A stretch of DNA of 64,000 nt from Polytrichum commune (taxonomy: Eukaryota > Streptophyta > Polytrichopsida > Polytrichales > Polytrichaceae), in the NCBI GenBank assembly GCA_950295325.1, contig OX485809.1:10914001-10978000 (forward strand). The letters run 5' to 3'. This document shows, piece after piece, positions 62,070-64,000 of the stretch. The notes below the pieces were generated by a model that saw only the letters and a program-made list of their open reading frames with translations, was not told the DNA's origin and searched no databases. Positions within the stretch are counted from its first letter, which is position 1, and each line of letters starts with the position of its first letter. A program made the translations under genes and the position numbers.

Positions 62070-63717
62070 AAGGTACTGGTGTTATTTGGTTACTTTCCTT
62101 AATCAGGCACCCATATTTGAATGGTGCATGGTTAGATCTATCATGGTTAGATAAAATGAACATGATTTTGCATATGTTTAAAAGGAGGAATAGCAAGATT
62201 TTTTTTCTTGCAAAGAGAAACAATTTCTAAGGAGAATGCAATTATTGTTGATTTTTAAAAATATAAATATGGAAATTATTACAAATTTCAAAGTGTAAAT
62301 CTCAAGGTTATCCACAGTTGATTTATAGGTTAACCCATAATGCCTCATCTCAATGTGTCTTATGACAATTGTCAAAATTATTTGGGGGTAGAGTAGAGGC
62401 GCTCATAACTGATCACTTAAGAGAATCTCCGCTAGATATGGACAAGTATAAGGTAGTGCAAATTTTTCTTTTGTAGGAAGATAGTAATCAAGAGGACCGC
62501 AAAGTTTTCGGTAATTTTATTTCTTAAACTAAAAATATTGTGAATCTTTGAAGCCAAAAGTTGGCCTGAACATATTACCAGTGTCAAGAGTCTACCATAA
62601 CCACTCATTTAACCAACCGTTCCTCCTCACTTTAGCACTCAAAACCAAGACATGTGTCATGACATTGTTGGTTCCGGCCTAATCAAAATCAAGTTCTAGC
62701 CTAATCAAAATTTAATCCCAACCTAATTGATATTCTTGTACCTTATAGATTGCCAATGGGGTCTTGATTGGGAATAGGCGCCTCCATTATAATCAATCAC
62801 AAGCCATCACCACATCAACCTTAACTTTGTTTGCCTAAGTAAAACTATATATATATCATCTATGTCGGCATTACATGACCCTAGTGAATAATAAATGAAC
62901 CTAGTCGACTGTGGATGCCTCAACCTTAGACACATGATGTTAAAGAGATTGGACCACGTCTTCAATTTTATTGATACACTATACTCAATAGTAAACACAC
63001 TTGGGGTGACCTATATATATTCATTTAAGGAATCAACATGCATGCACATCGAATGATCATATTTAATTAAGGGGAAACCTGGTTTAAAATTCGGTTTTGG
63101 TTAAATGTTTCATCATTACTCTACGTCTTGCATTACATTTGTAAGATGTAGAGTTGATCATTTGACAATAAGGAAGATAAGGCTACTGTGGACACCTCCA
63201 ACTCTATGGAATCATCCAGCCAATGGATTTGAGCATTGGAAGCTTGAACATGTTAGCAATTGTGAAGCATGACCAAATAATTTGAGATCGTTGATATCAG
63301 AGTTGAGGAAGGTGTTGATCTAGGCTCCGGAATCAAAGATTCTCTACTTCCCAATCTAGTGTTATAGGGGGGGGGATTCTTTCATCGTTGAATGTTGTGT
63401 AAGTGGACAACATCAATAGTAGATTTTACATGGGTCATTTGCCAATGAAAACCAAGTTGAATGCCAATATTGGTTGTGTCATGTCTCTAAAGTGGTCATT
63501 GTCGGATTGGCTTTTCATTATAGAATATCCACAATACAAGTTGGTCATCACCTCACATTTACATGCCACCTCCTAATTTGCCCACCTTGGGCACAAAATC
63601 AAACATTTCATAACTCAACGGATATCACTCCTCGCTATGGAGAATGTTGGGTGTAGTTTGACTTAAGAGACAAAGAATGTCAATAAAAACTGACCAAACA
63701 ACACTTGTATACCTTAT
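62070..63717. mobile_element. Composite family H/G element with inverted termini
   Basis: The left end GGTACTGGTGTTATTTGGTT and the right end read on the other strand (GGTATACAAGTGTTGTTTGG) resemble each other and the starts of the family H copies. Between them are family H blocks (TTAAAGAGATTGGACCACG near 62,940; ACACTATACTCAATAGTAAA) and a reversed family G copy (63,175-63,660) with a 9-base poly-G tract at 63,367-63,375. The element is about 1.65 kb with no transposase frame. It may be a non-autonomous element, or two insertions side by side. Confidence 0.45.
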
Positions 63718-63745
63718 GTTGGCCACATATTATCAAATACCACTA

Positions 63746-64000
63746 CACTAAAAAGGATACGTAGTGTTTGATTATATTTAATGTTGTTACCACCCTACCC
63801 TACTCAACATGAACTTTCAATTCCTTGACAATCAGTGTTAGATATAAATGTGTCGATACCTTCCCAACTGCCACCTATCTTCTTGTGAAGCATGGATTTC
63901 ACTTGACTTGCAATTTTTTCATATCCTACTAACACTAAATTCAAACATGTAGCTTCCACATACTACTATAGTTGATATTTAGTGTTTGAGTTCACATTTA
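63746..64000 (+). mobile_element. Family D MITE, cut by window end
   Basis: After TA (63,744-63,745) it begins CACTAAAAAGGATACGTAGT and follows the copy at 36,302-36,621 almost base for base in order (GTTACCACCCTACCCTACTC, GACAATCAGTGTTAGATATA, AAACATGTAGCTTCCACAT). The right terminus lies beyond the window. Confidence 0.75.

Noticed and set aside
1-64000. CRISPR array, rRNA, organelle insertion or viral gene
   Set aside because: No short regularly spaced direct repeats with unique spacers, no rRNA-like blocks and no recognisable organelle or virus-type reading frames were seen.

Overview
The window is nuclear DNA of a land plant. Its genes are split by many short GT-AG introns, its spacers are AT-rich and full of small transposable elements, and it carries plant-specific gene versions such as an AUX/LAX permease and a histidine-pathway isomerase with an organelle leader. 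Low gene density, moderate introns and a fungal/bacterial-style serine beta-lactamase-like gene would fit a non-seed plant (moss, liverwort or lycophyte). That placement is inference; the sequence alone does not fix the species.

Genes were rebuilt by joining exons at GT-AG sites with matching phase. 4,072-11,525 (+): AUX1/LAX-type auxin permease, 8 exons, 472 aa. 21,098-22,973 (-): secreted beta-lactamase-related serine hydrolase, 2 exons, broken by two frameshifts. 24,665-33,840 (-): exocyst subunit SEC6, 25 exons, 749 aa, intact. 38,292 to about 41,253 (+): Golgi membrane protein SYS1, 3 exons, about 152 aa. 43,849-48,505 (-): HISN3/HisA-type isomerase of histidine synthesis, 8 exons, 303 aa, intact. 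A decayed cytochrome P450 3' end lies at 19,821-20,027 (+). SEC6 and SYS1 are divergent neighbours, SYS1 and HISN3 convergent. The genes share no pathway, and nothing suggests an operon or cluster.

The rest is mostly small non-autonomous transposons and duplications. The main signal is a set of MITE-like families (called A to E here) that differ inside but share one terminal design: each end is itself a small palindrome, CACTAAATA-n-TATTTAGTG, usually followed by TA. Copies sit in the spacers and in introns of the permease and HISN3. Other repeats are foldback elements, a family with a conserved homopolymer tract (15.5, 16.7, 37.2 and 61.5-63.7 kb), pogo/Emigrant-like ends at 58.5 and 61.3 kb, a tandem tRNA-SINE-like array in SEC6 intron 1, and tandem duplications in introns of the permease and SYS1. 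From 51 kb to the right end no convincing gene was found. No tRNA, rRNA, CRISPR or organelle gene was recognised.
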